Below are positions 1 to 6,021 of a stretch of 7,127 nucleotides of DNA, in pieces. This DNA comes from Moraxellaceae bacterium (GTDB lineage: Bacteria; Pseudomonadota; Gammaproteobacteria; Pseudomonadales; Moraxellaceae). Each line of letters starts with the position of its first letter. Within the stretch, counting starts at the first letter, position 1. The position numbers were made by a program, and so were the translations under genes. The stretch covers positions 1-7,127 of the forward strand of contig JAJNDL010000151.1 of assembly GCA_021156385.1 (NCBI GenBank), read 5' to 3'. The notes below the pieces were generated by a model. It worked only from the letters and a program-made list of their open reading frames with translations, did no database searches and was not told the DNA's origin.

Positions 1-364
1 CGCGCACGCAGATCTTGATCTTGTCGTCCTCCTGCGTGGTGAACACCCGGTGCAGCAGGTTGAGCACCAGCCAGCGCAGGCGGGCGGCGGCGTCGGCCTG
101 GCGCACTGCCTCGGTCTCGAGGGGGTAGGAGGCGATCATGGCCTCGGCCTGTTTCTTGATGACGGCCTGGTAGAGGCCCATCTTGCTGCCGAAGTGGTAG
201 TTGATCGCCGAGACGTTGGCCTTGGCCTTGTCGGCGATGTCGCGGGTCTTGGTGCCCTCGAAGCCTTGGGCGATGAAGAGCGGGGCGGCAGCCTCGATCA
301 GGGCGGCCTGCGTGGCGGCGCTGGAATCCGTTCCAATCGCGGAAAGCGGGCGTATCCGGTACAT
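1..364 (-). CDS. TetR-family transcriptional repressor, N-terminal part (cut by window edge)
   Basis: Reading leftwards from the ATG at 364-362, the 121 visible codons begin MYRIRPLSAIG and contain a standard TetR DNA-binding domain at about residues 17-65: the first helix AALIEAAAPLFIAQGF, then TKTRDIADKAKANVSAINYH and FGSKMGLYQAVI. The INYHFGSK turn resembles the CecR (YbiH) and PsrA branches of TetR proteins. The ligand-binding C-terminal domain lies outside the window, so the inducer cannot be guessed. The start is supported by a good Shine-Dalgarno, GAGGAG (complement of 371-376), 6 nt upstream. The gene is divergent from the efflux operon. A promoter and perfect palindrome just upstream suggest it represses itself. 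Whether it also acts on the efflux operon is unknown; the two candidate operators differ in sequence. Confidence 0.9.
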   Translation of the reverse strand, partial: MYRIRPLSAIGTDSSAATQAALIEAAAPLFIAQGFEGTKTRDIADKAKANVSAINYHFGSKMGLYQAVIKKQAEAMIASYPLETEAVRQADAAARLRWLVLNLLHRVFTTQEDDKIKICVR

Positions 365-408
365 GGAAAACTCCTCGTCCCCGATGCTCCGGGGCGTTTC
401 GTTCTGGT

Positions 409-430
409 GATTAAAACAGCCGTTTTAATC
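409..430. promoter_or_regulatory. Perfect 22-bp palindrome, probable operator of the left TetR regulator
   Basis: Arms GATTAAAAC and GTTTTAATC are perfect inverted repeats around AGCC. The AT-rich palindrome stands out from its GC-rich surroundings and overlaps the -10 element and likely transcription start of the minus-strand promoter, which is the usual position for TetR autorepression. The AAAC-N4-GTTT core resembles the PsrA-type site of Pseudomonas (recalled as AAAC-N2-4-GTTT). The assignment to the regulator at 1-364 rests on position. Confidence 0.7.
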
Positions 431-455
431 TATTGATTTGGGTGAACGGCATCAA
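427..455 (-). promoter_or_regulatory. Sigma70-like promoter for the left TetR gene
   Basis: On the minus strand, TTGATG (complement of 450-455) is followed by a 17-nt spacer and TAGATT (complement of 427-432). Each hexamer matches four of six consensus bases and the spacing is optimal. Transcription would start near 420, inside the palindrome at 409-430, and give a leader of about 55 nt to the ATG at 364. Confidence 0.55.
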
Positions 456-490
456 CCCACGCGATGCAGGGTCTTTCCGTGCGTAGGAAA

Positions 491-526
491 ATACCAGTCA
501 GTATGTACACATACTAGTCAGTATGG
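491..526. promoter_or_regulatory. Four-half-site operator array upstream of the efflux operon
   Basis: Two near-identical 16-bp units, consensus ATACYAGTCAGTATGK, begin at 491 and 511 (14 of 16 bases the same). Each is an inverted repeat, and the gap between them forms a third one (GTATGT at 501-506 with ACATAC at 509-514). ATAC therefore occurs at 491 and 511 and GTAT at 501 and 521, in alternating orientation with an exact 10-bp period. The array ends 4 nt before the ATG at 531, so bound protein should block transcription of the operon. The likely binder is the regulator encoded immediately downstream. No convincing -35/-10 pair for the operon was found around it. Confidence 0.7.
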
Positions 527-530
527 TTGA

Positions 531-1373
531 ATGCCTTCAACCCCCTTGATCGAAGCCGTCGTCATGCGAGACCAACTGCTTTCCGCCCTGCGCGAAGCGG
601 CCCGCCTGAGTGCCCCGGAGCTGCCCGGCGTGGCCGAGGTCGCGACCCTGGCCCGGGTCAGCGAGGCCGAAGTGCGCGAGCACCTGGGCCCGGCCGAGAA
701 CTTTCCGGCGCTGCTGTCGCACGCTTCCCCGGCGCACGAGACCCGCGAGCGCATCATTGCCAGCGCCGCCCGCGTGTTCGCCCGCAAGGGCTTCCAGAAG
801 GCCTCGCTGGACGAGATCGCCGCCGACGCCGGCATGACCAAGGGCGCCATCTACTGGCACTTCCGCAACAAGAACGACCTGCTGTTCGCCATGCTGGACT
901 GCCGCCTGCAACGCGATACCGCGCCGCTCATGGGCGACCTGCACACGCTGATCCGCGAGGGAGGCGACCCGCTTACCGCGCTGACCCGCATGTTCCAGGC
1001 CGGCCTGCATCGCTGTACGGACGACCCCGACTGGGGGCATCTCTACCTTGAGTGCCTGAGCCTCAGCCGCAACGACGGGGTCCGCGAAAAACTGTCCGCT
1101 TTCTACGACCGCATCTGGGCCATGAGCGGCGGCTTCTCGCAGGAGCTGCAGGCGCATGGCCTCACCCACGACGGCATCGACCCGAAGGACGCCGCGGTGT
1201 TCTGGGCGGCGCTCTTCGACGGCCTCGTGCTGGCCTGGCTCATCAAGGGCGACGAAGTCGACTTCGACCGCCTGCTGCCCGCCATCTTCCGCATGCTGTG
1301 GCGAGGCATCGCGCCCGCCGCGCCCACCGATAACGACAAGATCCACGCACCGGAGATCCACCATGACGCCTGA
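531..1373 (+). CDS. TetR-family regulator of the efflux operon with an apparent second, N-terminal HTH domain
   Basis: This 280-residue protein is longer than the usual TetR length of about 190-220. A canonical TetR HTH spans about residues 70-122 (ERIIASAARVFARKGF, LDEIAADAGMTKGAIYWHF, then KNDLLFAML). The ligand-binding and dimerisation region follows at about 135-262 and looks like the BetI/AcrR-type C-domain. The extra N-terminus at about 17-62 aligns with the same HTH: ALREAARLSA, then VAEVATLARVSEAEVREHL and ENFPALL. It seems to be a diverged duplicate. The start is uncertain: ATG 531 has no clear Shine-Dalgarno, and ATG 564 (residue 12, MRDQLLSAL) is the alternative; either keeps both HTH regions. 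It is first in the operon and overlaps the adaptor gene by 11 bp, so it is probably co-transcribed and autoregulated through the sites at 491-526. The pump ligand is unknown. Confidence 0.9.
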   Translation: MPSTPLIEAVVMRDQLLSALREAARLSAPELPGVAEVATLARVSEAEVREHLGPAENFPALLSHASPAHETRERIIASAARVFARKGFQKASLDEIAADAGMTKGAIYWHFRNKNDLLFAMLDCRLQRDTAPLMGDLHTLIREGGDPLTALTRMFQAGLHRCTDDPDWGHLYLECLSLSRNDGVREKLSAFYDRIWAMSGGFSQELQAHGLTHDGIDPKDAAVFWAALFDGLVLAWLIKGDEVDFDRLLPAIFRMLWRGIAPAAPTDNDKIHAPEIHHDA

Positions 1374-2478
1374 GACCGTACGCCGGCAGTTCGCTAGGAT
1401 GGCGCCGGCCCTGCTGGCCTTGGCCCTGGCCGCCTGCAGCGAAAGCAACGGCAGCGCCCGCAGCGCGGCAGCTCCCGAGAAAGCGGCGGCGCTCGAGCTG
1501 GCGCCGGTGGACGTGGTGCGCGTCAGCAAGGGACAGGTGAGCGGCGGGTTGCCGGTGTCCGGCACGTTGCAGCCGCTGACCCAGACCACGGTGCAGTCGC
1601 GCGTGTCGGCCGAGGTCGGCCGGGTGCTGGTGCGGGAAGGCGAACATGTCCGGGCAGGGCAGGTGCTGGCGCATCTCGCCACCCAGGACCTCGAGGCGCG
1701 CGTGAAGCAGGCCGAGGCGCAGCTCGCCGCGGCAAAAGTCGAGGCCGACCTGCGGCGTGGCCTGGCCGAGCGCAACAAGAAGCTCTACGAGAAGCACTAC
1801 TTCTCCAAGGTCGACCTCGACGCCAGCCTCGGCGAGGCCGAGGCGAACGAAGAGAACGTGCGCGCGCAGCAGGCCCTGCTCAACATCGCACGCAAGGCCC
1901 TCAACGACGCCAGCGTGAAGGCCCCGCAGGGCGGCATCATCGCCAGGCGCTACATCGAGCCCGGCAGCAGCGTCGGCATGGATGCGCGCCTCTTCGACAT
2001 CGTCGATCTCTCCACCATGGAGCTGGAGATGCCGGTACCGGCCACCGACATCGCCGCCGTGAAGGTGGGGCAGCCGGTGACGTTCACGGTCACCGGCTTC
2101 GGCGACCGGAAATTCGAGGGCAAGGTGGCACGCATCAATCCGGTGGCGGACACGGGCACGCGTGCGATCTCCGTCTACGTGCGCGTCGCCAACCCCGGCC
2201 AGGAGCTGAAGGGTGGCATGTACGCCAGCGGCGAGATCGGCACGGGGGCGGGCGGCGAGGGCATGGCCCTGCCGCTGCCGGCCGTGCATGGCGGCGCCAC
2301 GCCCTGGGTGCTGGTGCTGAACAAGGACAGGCTGGAGAAGCGCACGGTGGAGATCGCGGCGCGTGACGAGCGCCGCAACCGCGTCTTCCTGCGTTCCGGC
2401 GTCAGCGAAGGCGACATCGTTGTGGTGGCGCAGCTCACGGAGAACGCCATCAACCAGCCGGCCCGGCTCAGCGAATAA
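1363..2478 (+). CDS. RND efflux periplasmic adaptor (membrane fusion) lipoprotein
   Basis: This 371-residue member of the AcrA/MexA family links an inner-membrane RND permease to an outer-membrane channel. The N-terminus has basic residues, a hydrophobic stretch and a lipobox L22-A23-A24-C25, so it should be processed by signal peptidase II and anchored by lipid. The family's domains follow in order: first half-lipoyl motif about 81-108 (VLVREGEHVRAGQVLAHL), alpha-helical hairpin about 109-180, second half-lipoyl about 183-212 (VKAPQGGIIARRYIEPGSSV), then beta-barrel and membrane-proximal domain with DTGTRAISVYVRV and LKGGMYASGEI. The start at 1363 has GGAG 7 nt upstream and gives a full signal peptide; M13 (1399) would leave a very short one. 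It overlaps the regulator's end by 11 bp and lies 31 bp before the permease. The gene is intact, so it could serve another permease if its partner is dead. Confidence 0.95.
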   Translation: MTPETVRRQFARMAPALLALALAACSESNGSARSAAAPEKAAALELAPVDVVRVSKGQVSGGLPVSGTLQPLTQTTVQSRVSAEVGRVLVREGEHVRAGQVLAHLATQDLEARVKQAEAQLAAAKVEADLRRGLAERNKKLYEKHYFSKVDLDASLGEAEANEENVRAQQALLNIARKALNDASVKAPQGGIIARRYIEPGSSVGMDARLFDIVDLSTMELEMPVPATDIAAVKVGQPVTFTVTGFGDRKFEGKVARINPVADTGTRAISVYVRVANPGQELKGGMYASGEIGTGAGGEGMALPLPAVHGGATPWVLVLNKDRLEKRTVEIAARDERRNRVFLRSGVSEGDIVVVAQLTENAINQPARLSE

Positions 2479-2509
2479 ACGCGCCCGCACAGATTCCAAG
2501 GAGCCCGCC

Positions 2510-2632
2510 ATGTGGCTGACCCGCATCAGCGTCAACAATCCCGTCTTCGCCGCCATGCTCATGATGGGGCTGATGGTGTTCGGCCTCTTCGCCGCGCGCG
2601 AGCTCAGCGTCGAGGAATTCCCCGAGGCGTGA
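2510..2632 (+). pseudogene. N-terminal fragment of the frame-disrupted RND permease
   Basis: From the ATG at 2510, with AAGGAG at 2498-2503 placed 6 nt upstream, the frame encodes MWLTRISVNNPVF followed by the first transmembrane segment (about residues 13-30) and then ELSVEEFPE. This is the standard opening of HAE1-type RND permeases, so this is the true start of the gene. One codon after EFPE it hits TGA (2630-2632). In intact homologues this point continues into a conserved stretch of about 36 residues (the VVVV...YPGAS...VE...PIE region at the start of the first porter subdomain), which is absent here. The rest resumes in the next frame at 2626-2631. The fragment alone has no plausible independent function. 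Confidence 0.85.
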
Positions 2633-5550
2633 AGCAGGTGTTCTCGTATTCCTATGAGGGCCGCTCCATGGTCTTCGTGGAGTTCTACCTCAGCGTGCCG
2701 GTGAACACCGCCGTGCAGGACGTGCGCGACAAGGTCGCGCTCGTGAAGGCGCAGTTCCGCGACGAGATCGACGAGCCCATCATCGAGCGCTTCAATCCGG
2801 GCGCCATGCCGGTGCTGTCCTATGCCTTCACCTCGGACGTGCTGAGCCCGCGTGAAATCTCCACCTTCGTCGAGCAGCGCATCCGCAAGCGCTTCCAGAC
2901 CGTACCCGGCGTCGGCAAGGTCGACATGATAGGCGGCGTGAAGCGCGAGATCCGCGTCTTCGTGCGTCCGGACCGTCTGCGTGCCCTCAATGTCGGCGTC
3001 GACCAGGTGGTGCGCACGCTGCAGGCCGAGAACCAGGAGCTGCCGGCGGGCACGATCAGCTCGACGCAGTCCGAGCTCGTGGTGCAGATCAAGGGCCGCC
3101 TGAAACGGCCGGAGGATTTCCGGCGCCTCGTGGTGGCGCAGCGCGCCGGTGGGCCGGTCTATCTGGAGCAGGTCGCGGATGTGGTCGACGGCGAGCAGGA
3201 ACTCGCATCCATGGCGCTGGTGAACGGCCGCCGCGCCGTGTCGCTGGACATCGTGAAGACCTCGGACGCCAACACCATCGACGTGGTGGACGACTCGAAA
3301 GAGGTCGCGGAGGAGGTGCGCCAGTCGCTGCCGCCCGGCATGGACATGGTGCTGGTCGCCGACAGCGCGAAGTCCATCCGCGCCTCCCTCGATGACGTGA
3401 AGAAGACGCTGATCGAAGGCGCCATCCTCGCCGTGCTCATCGTCTTCCTCTTCCTCGGTTCCTGGCGCTCGACGGTGATCACCGGCCTGACCTTGCCGAT
3501 CTCGCTGCTCGGCACGGTGGCCGGCATCTACTTCTTCGGTTTCACCATCAACCTGATGACGCTGATGGCGCTCTCGCTCTGCATCGGCCTGCTCGTCGAC
3601 GACGCCATCGTGGTGCGCGAGAACATCGTGCGCCACAACGCCATGGGCAAGGACCATCGCCAGTCCGCGCTCGACGGCACCAAGGAAATCGGCCTCGCGG
3701 TGCTCGCCACCACGCTGACCATCGTCGCCGTGTTCCTGCCCGTGGCCTTCATGGGCGGCATCATCGGCAAGTTCTTCTACCAGTTCGGTGTCACCGTCGC
3801 GACGGCGGTGCTGCTGTCCATGTTCGTCAGCTTCACGCTGGACCCGATGCTCTCCTCGGTGTGGTACGACCCGGATGCGCACGGCCGCAAGAAGACTTCC
3901 GGGCTGGGCCGCGCACTGGACCGCTTCTCGGCCTGGCTGGACGGCCTCGGCAACCTCTACGTGAAGGTGATCGGCTGGGCGCTGGCACACCGCCGCAGCA
4001 CCATGGCCATCGCCCTGGCCTCGCTGGTGGGCGCTTTCGTGCTGGCCTCGCGCATCGGCGGCGAGTTCGTGCCGGAGCCCGACCTCTCCGAAATCAACGT
4101 GCGCTTCGAGACGCCGTCGGGCTCCGCGCTGGAATACACGCAGAAGAAGGTCGACCAGGTGACGAAGATCATCCGCGAGTATCCGGAAGTCATCTCCACC
4201 TACGCGACCATCAACAGCGGCATGGACTCCGGCAAGGAGCGCGCCGGCATCCGCGTGCGCCTGAAGCCCAAGGCCGAGCGCACGATGAGCCAGAAGCAGC
4301 TCGTGGTGGCGATCCGCCAGCGCCTGCTGAAGGTCGCCGGCATCAAGATCACGTCCGTGGCCGCGGCGGCGGAGTCGGTGAACGGCGGCCAGAAGCCCAT
4401 CATCCTCTCCGTGCAGGGGCCGGACCTCGTGGTGCTGCAGCGCATCTCCGACGAACTCGTCGCCGGCATGAAGAAGATTCCGGGGCTGGTCGACATCCGC
4501 ACCTCGCTTTCCGATCCCAAGCCGACACTGGCGGTCGATATCGACCGCTCGCAGGCGGCCAGCCTCGGCCTCTCGGTGGCGCAGGTGGGACAGGCGCTGC
4601 GGCCGCTGCTGGCCGGTGACGACGTCACCACCTGGCAGGACCCGCAGGGCGAGAACTACGACGTCACCGTGCAGCTGCCGCGCAGCGAGCGCTACACGGC
4701 GGCCGACCTCGACAACATCTATCTCTCGAGCGCCTTTGCCGATGCCGGCGGCGTGCCGCACATGGTGCCGCTGACGCAGGTCGCGAACATCACGGAAACG
4801 ACCGGCGCCTCGCAGATCAACCGTCGCAACCTGTTCCGCGAGGTGATGATCGACGCCAACGTCAGCGGCCGTCCGGCCGGCGACATCGGTGCCGACATCC
4901 AGCGCCTGCAGGACTCCATGAAGCTGCCGCCGGGCTACCGCTTCCAGACCGAGGGCCAGAACAAGGACATGATCGAGTCCATCGGCTATGCCGTCACGGC
5001 GCTGCTCATGGCGGTGATCTTCATCTACATGGTGCTGGGCTCGCAGTTCAACAGCTTCATCCTGCCGGTCTCCATCATGACCTCGCTGCCGCTGTCGCTG
5101 ATCGGCGTGTTCATCGCGCTCTTCGCCTTCGGCAGCACGCTCAACATCTTCTCCATCATCGGCGTCATCATGCTGATGGGCCTCGTCACCAAGAACGCCA
5201 TCCTGCTGGTGGACTTCGTGAAGGTGGCGACGGAGCAGGGCATCGACCGTACCACGGCCATCATGGAGGCCGGCCGCACCCGCCTGCGTCCCATCCTGAT
5301 GACCACGGCAGCCATGATCATGGGCATGGTGCCGCTGGCGCTGGGCCTGGGCGACGGCGCCGAGCAGCGGGCGCCCATGGCGCATGCCATCATCGGCGGC
5401 CTCGTCACCTCGACGCTGCTGACGCTGATCGTGGTGCCGGTGGTCTACACCTATCTGGACGACCTCCGGCTGTGGACGGGCCGGATGCTGCGCGGCCGCC
5501 AGGCAGGGGCTGCCGTGGCCGTGACGGAGCCCGGATCGAAGGCGGAGTGA
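2629..5550 (+). CDS. HAE1-type RND multidrug efflux permease, main body (frame-disrupted gene)
   Basis: This open stretch of 973 residues (numbered from GTG 2629) is the body of an AcrB/MexB-like proton/drug antiporter of the inner membrane. It enters the family sequence at [13 protein letters not shown], just after the missing segment. Landmarks: first periplasmic porter/docking half about 1-258; TM2-TM4 about 263-335 with the proton-relay pair D324-D325 in [12 protein letters not shown]5-TM6 about 352-415; TM7 from about 455; second periplasmic half to about 785; TM8-TM12 from about 791 with relay lysine K855 in [13 protein letters not shown]. All relay residues are present and there is no second lesion. 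With the 5' fragment and about 36 missing residues the protein would reach about 1,050, the family norm. GTG 2629 overlaps the upstream TGA but lacks a well-placed Shine-Dalgarno; ATG 2668 has GAGGG 7 nt upstream. Neither restores TM1 or the missing segment. Substrates cannot be inferred. It follows the adaptor gene and precedes no channel gene. Confidence 0.9.
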   Translation: MKQVFSYSYEGRSMVFVEFYLSVPVNTAVQDVRDKVALVKAQFRDEIDEPIIERFNPGAMPVLSYAFTSDVLSPREISTFVEQRIRKRFQTVPGVGKVDMIGGVKREIRVFVRPDRLRALNVGVDQVVRTLQAENQELPAGTISSTQSELVVQIKGRLKRPEDFRRLVVAQRAGGPVYLEQVADVVDGEQELASMALVNGRRAVSLDIVKTSDANTIDVVDDSKEVAEEVRQSLPPGMDMVLVADSAKSIRASLDDVKKTLIEGAILAVLIVFLFLGSWRSTVITGLTLPISLLGTVAGIYFFGFTINLMTLMALSLCIGLLVDDAIVVRENIVRHNAMGKDHRQSALDGTKEIGLAVLATTLTIVAVFLPVAFMGGIIGKFFYQFGVTVATAVLLSMFVSFTLDPMLSSVWYDPDAHGRKKTSGLGRALDRFSAWLDGLGNLYVKVIGWALAHRRSTMAIALASLVGAFVLASRIGGEFVPEPDLSEINVRFETPSGSALEYTQKKVDQVTKIIREYPEVISTYATINSGMDSGKERAGIRVRLKPKAERTMSQKQLVVAIRQRLLKVAGIKITSVAAAAESVNGGQKPIILSVQGPDLVVLQRISDELVAGMKKIPGLVDIRTSLSDPKPTLAVDIDRSQAASLGLSVAQVGQALRPLLAGDDVTTWQDPQGENYDVTVQLPRSERYTAADLDNIYLSSAFADAGGVPHMVPLTQVANITETTGASQINRRNLFREVMIDANVSGRPAGDIGADIQRLQDSMKLPPGYRFQTEGQNKDMIESIGYAVTALLMAVIFIYMVLGSQFNSFILPVSIMTSLPLSLIGVFIALFAFGSTLNIFSIIGVIMLMGLVTKNAILLVDFVKVATEQGIDRTTAIMEAGRTRLRPILMTTAAMIMGMVPLALGLGDGAEQRAPMAHAIIGGLVTSTLLTLIVVPVVYTYLDDLRLWTGRMLRGRQAGAAVAVTEPGSKAE

Positions 5551-5573
5551 GCGAGGACGGGATTTTCGGGGTG

Positions 5574-5590
5574 GCCAGGGCTGCCCTGGC
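5574..5590 (+). other. Short hairpin just after the permease gene
   Basis: GCCAGGG and CCCTGGC form a 7-bp stem around CTG, 23 nt past the permease stop. No T-run follows, so it is not a standard intrinsic terminator; it may protect or help end the operon transcript. The operon has no better terminator candidate on this strand in the window. Confidence 0.3.
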
Positions 5591-5624
5591 GGCTCAGGGG
5601 CAGGCGCCGGCACGAATTGCAGGC

Positions 5625-5651
5625 AAAAAAATCCCCCGCAGGGGCGGGGGA
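5625..5651 (-). terminator. Intrinsic terminator of the 59-residue minus-strand gene
   Basis: Read on the minus strand, a perfect 8-bp stem (TCCCCCGC at 5632-5639 pairing with GCGGGGGA at 5644-5651, 4-nt loop) is followed directly by seven T (complement of 5625-5631). It lies 32 nt past the stop codon of the small gene at 5684-5863. On the plus strand the run is upstream of the stem, so it should not terminate the efflux operon. Confidence 0.85.
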
Positions 5652-5683
5652 GTGTCTGATAGGAGTCGTTCCAGGAAAATCTT

Positions 5684-5863
5684 TCAGCCGTGCTGGCCGG
5701 GGAAATGACACTGCTTCATGAGCTCGTCGCAGGCGTGGACGATCATTTCCTCGGTGATGGGGATCTCATGGCCGTCTTCGTCGAGCAGTGCTGCACCATG
5801 GAATTCATTGCCGGTCATCGTCATCATCAGCTCTTCTTGCGTGTACGTCATGGCTTGCATCAT
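5684..5863 (-). CDS. Small conserved-looking protein of unknown function, 59 residues
   Basis: The frame starts MMQAMTYTQEEL and ends in HFPGQHG. It has a Met-rich N-terminus and an acidic middle, then GAALLDEDGHEIPITEEMI and a helix HACDELMKQC. It has no signal peptide or membrane segment, so it is probably cytosolic. The block D-x-x-G-x-E-I-P-I-T-E-E-M-I followed by A-C-x-E-L recalls short uncharacterised proteobacterial proteins such as the PA1571 type; that comparison is from memory and not verified. Two cysteines (45 and 52) seven residues apart, with nearby histidines, could bind metal, but this is speculation. GAGGTGA runs into the ATG-ATG start; the second ATG (5860-5858) is the better spaced. 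A clean intrinsic terminator follows at 5625-5651 and a structured leader precedes it, so it looks like a monocistronic gene, convergent with the efflux operon and divergent from the kinase-like gene. Confidence 0.75.
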   Translation of the reverse strand: MMQAMTYTQEELMMTMTGNEFHGAALLDEDGHEIPITEEMIVHACDELMKQCHFPGQHG

Positions 5864-5876
5864 TCACCTCACTTGC

Positions 5877-5925
5877 CATCCCGGGCCAGGCTGGTGGGGC
5901 AGCAACCCGGGATGCCTCCCTGGCC
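5877..5925 (-). other. Leader with two competing inverted repeats before the small gene
   Basis: CATCCCGGG (5877-5885) and CCCGGGATG (5906-5914) are perfect 9-bp inverted repeats around a 20-nt loop. GGCCAGG (5884-5890) and CCTGGCC (5919-5925) form a second 7-bp pair that crosses the first, so the two stems are mainly alternatives. In the minus-strand transcript the 9-bp stem ends 6 nt before the Shine-Dalgarno at 5865-5870. A role in translation control is possible. It matches no riboswitch class I recognise. Confidence 0.4.
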
Positions 5926-6021
5926 GGTGCCAAATGTGAACTGAATCACCTTTCACTTCGGCCAGTATAGGAATGCGCCTTCCGCAGGTACCGCACAACT
6001 TCGCGTAATGTGTAACGAACT

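Noticed and set aside
50..436. Plus-strand open frames over the left TetR gene
   Set aside because: The minus-strand frame carries a clear TetR HTH with promoter and Shine-Dalgarno; the plus-strand translations are Gly/Leu-rich shadows.
491..526. Repeats as mobile-element ends or a recombination site
   Set aside because: No transposase or integrase is nearby, and position and symmetry fit a regulator operator better.
537..1778. Long minus-strand open frame across the regulator and adaptor
   Set aside because: It is antisense to the TetR HTH and adaptor signal peptide, has a low-complexity Arg/Ala/Ser-rich translation, and shows no ribosome binding site.
2600..2640. Programmed ribosomal frameshift in the permease
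   Set aside because: No slippery heptamer is visible, and a shift would not supply the roughly 36 missing conserved residues.
1243..5613. A 1,456-codon open frame on the minus strand across the efflux genes
   Set aside because: It lies antisense to clearly recognised adaptor and permease sequence. Its His/Asp/Arg-rich low-complexity translation is typical of a GC-rich codon shadow, and it matches no family.
5632..5651. Bidirectional terminator serving the efflux operon too
   Set aside because: On the plus strand the stem is followed by GTGTCTG with no T-run; the run exists only on the minus-strand side.
5964..5969. TATACT on the minus strand as a -10 element for the small gene
   Set aside because: It matches five of six -10 bases, but no -35-like hexamer lies 16-18 nt upstream, so it was not annotated as a promoter.
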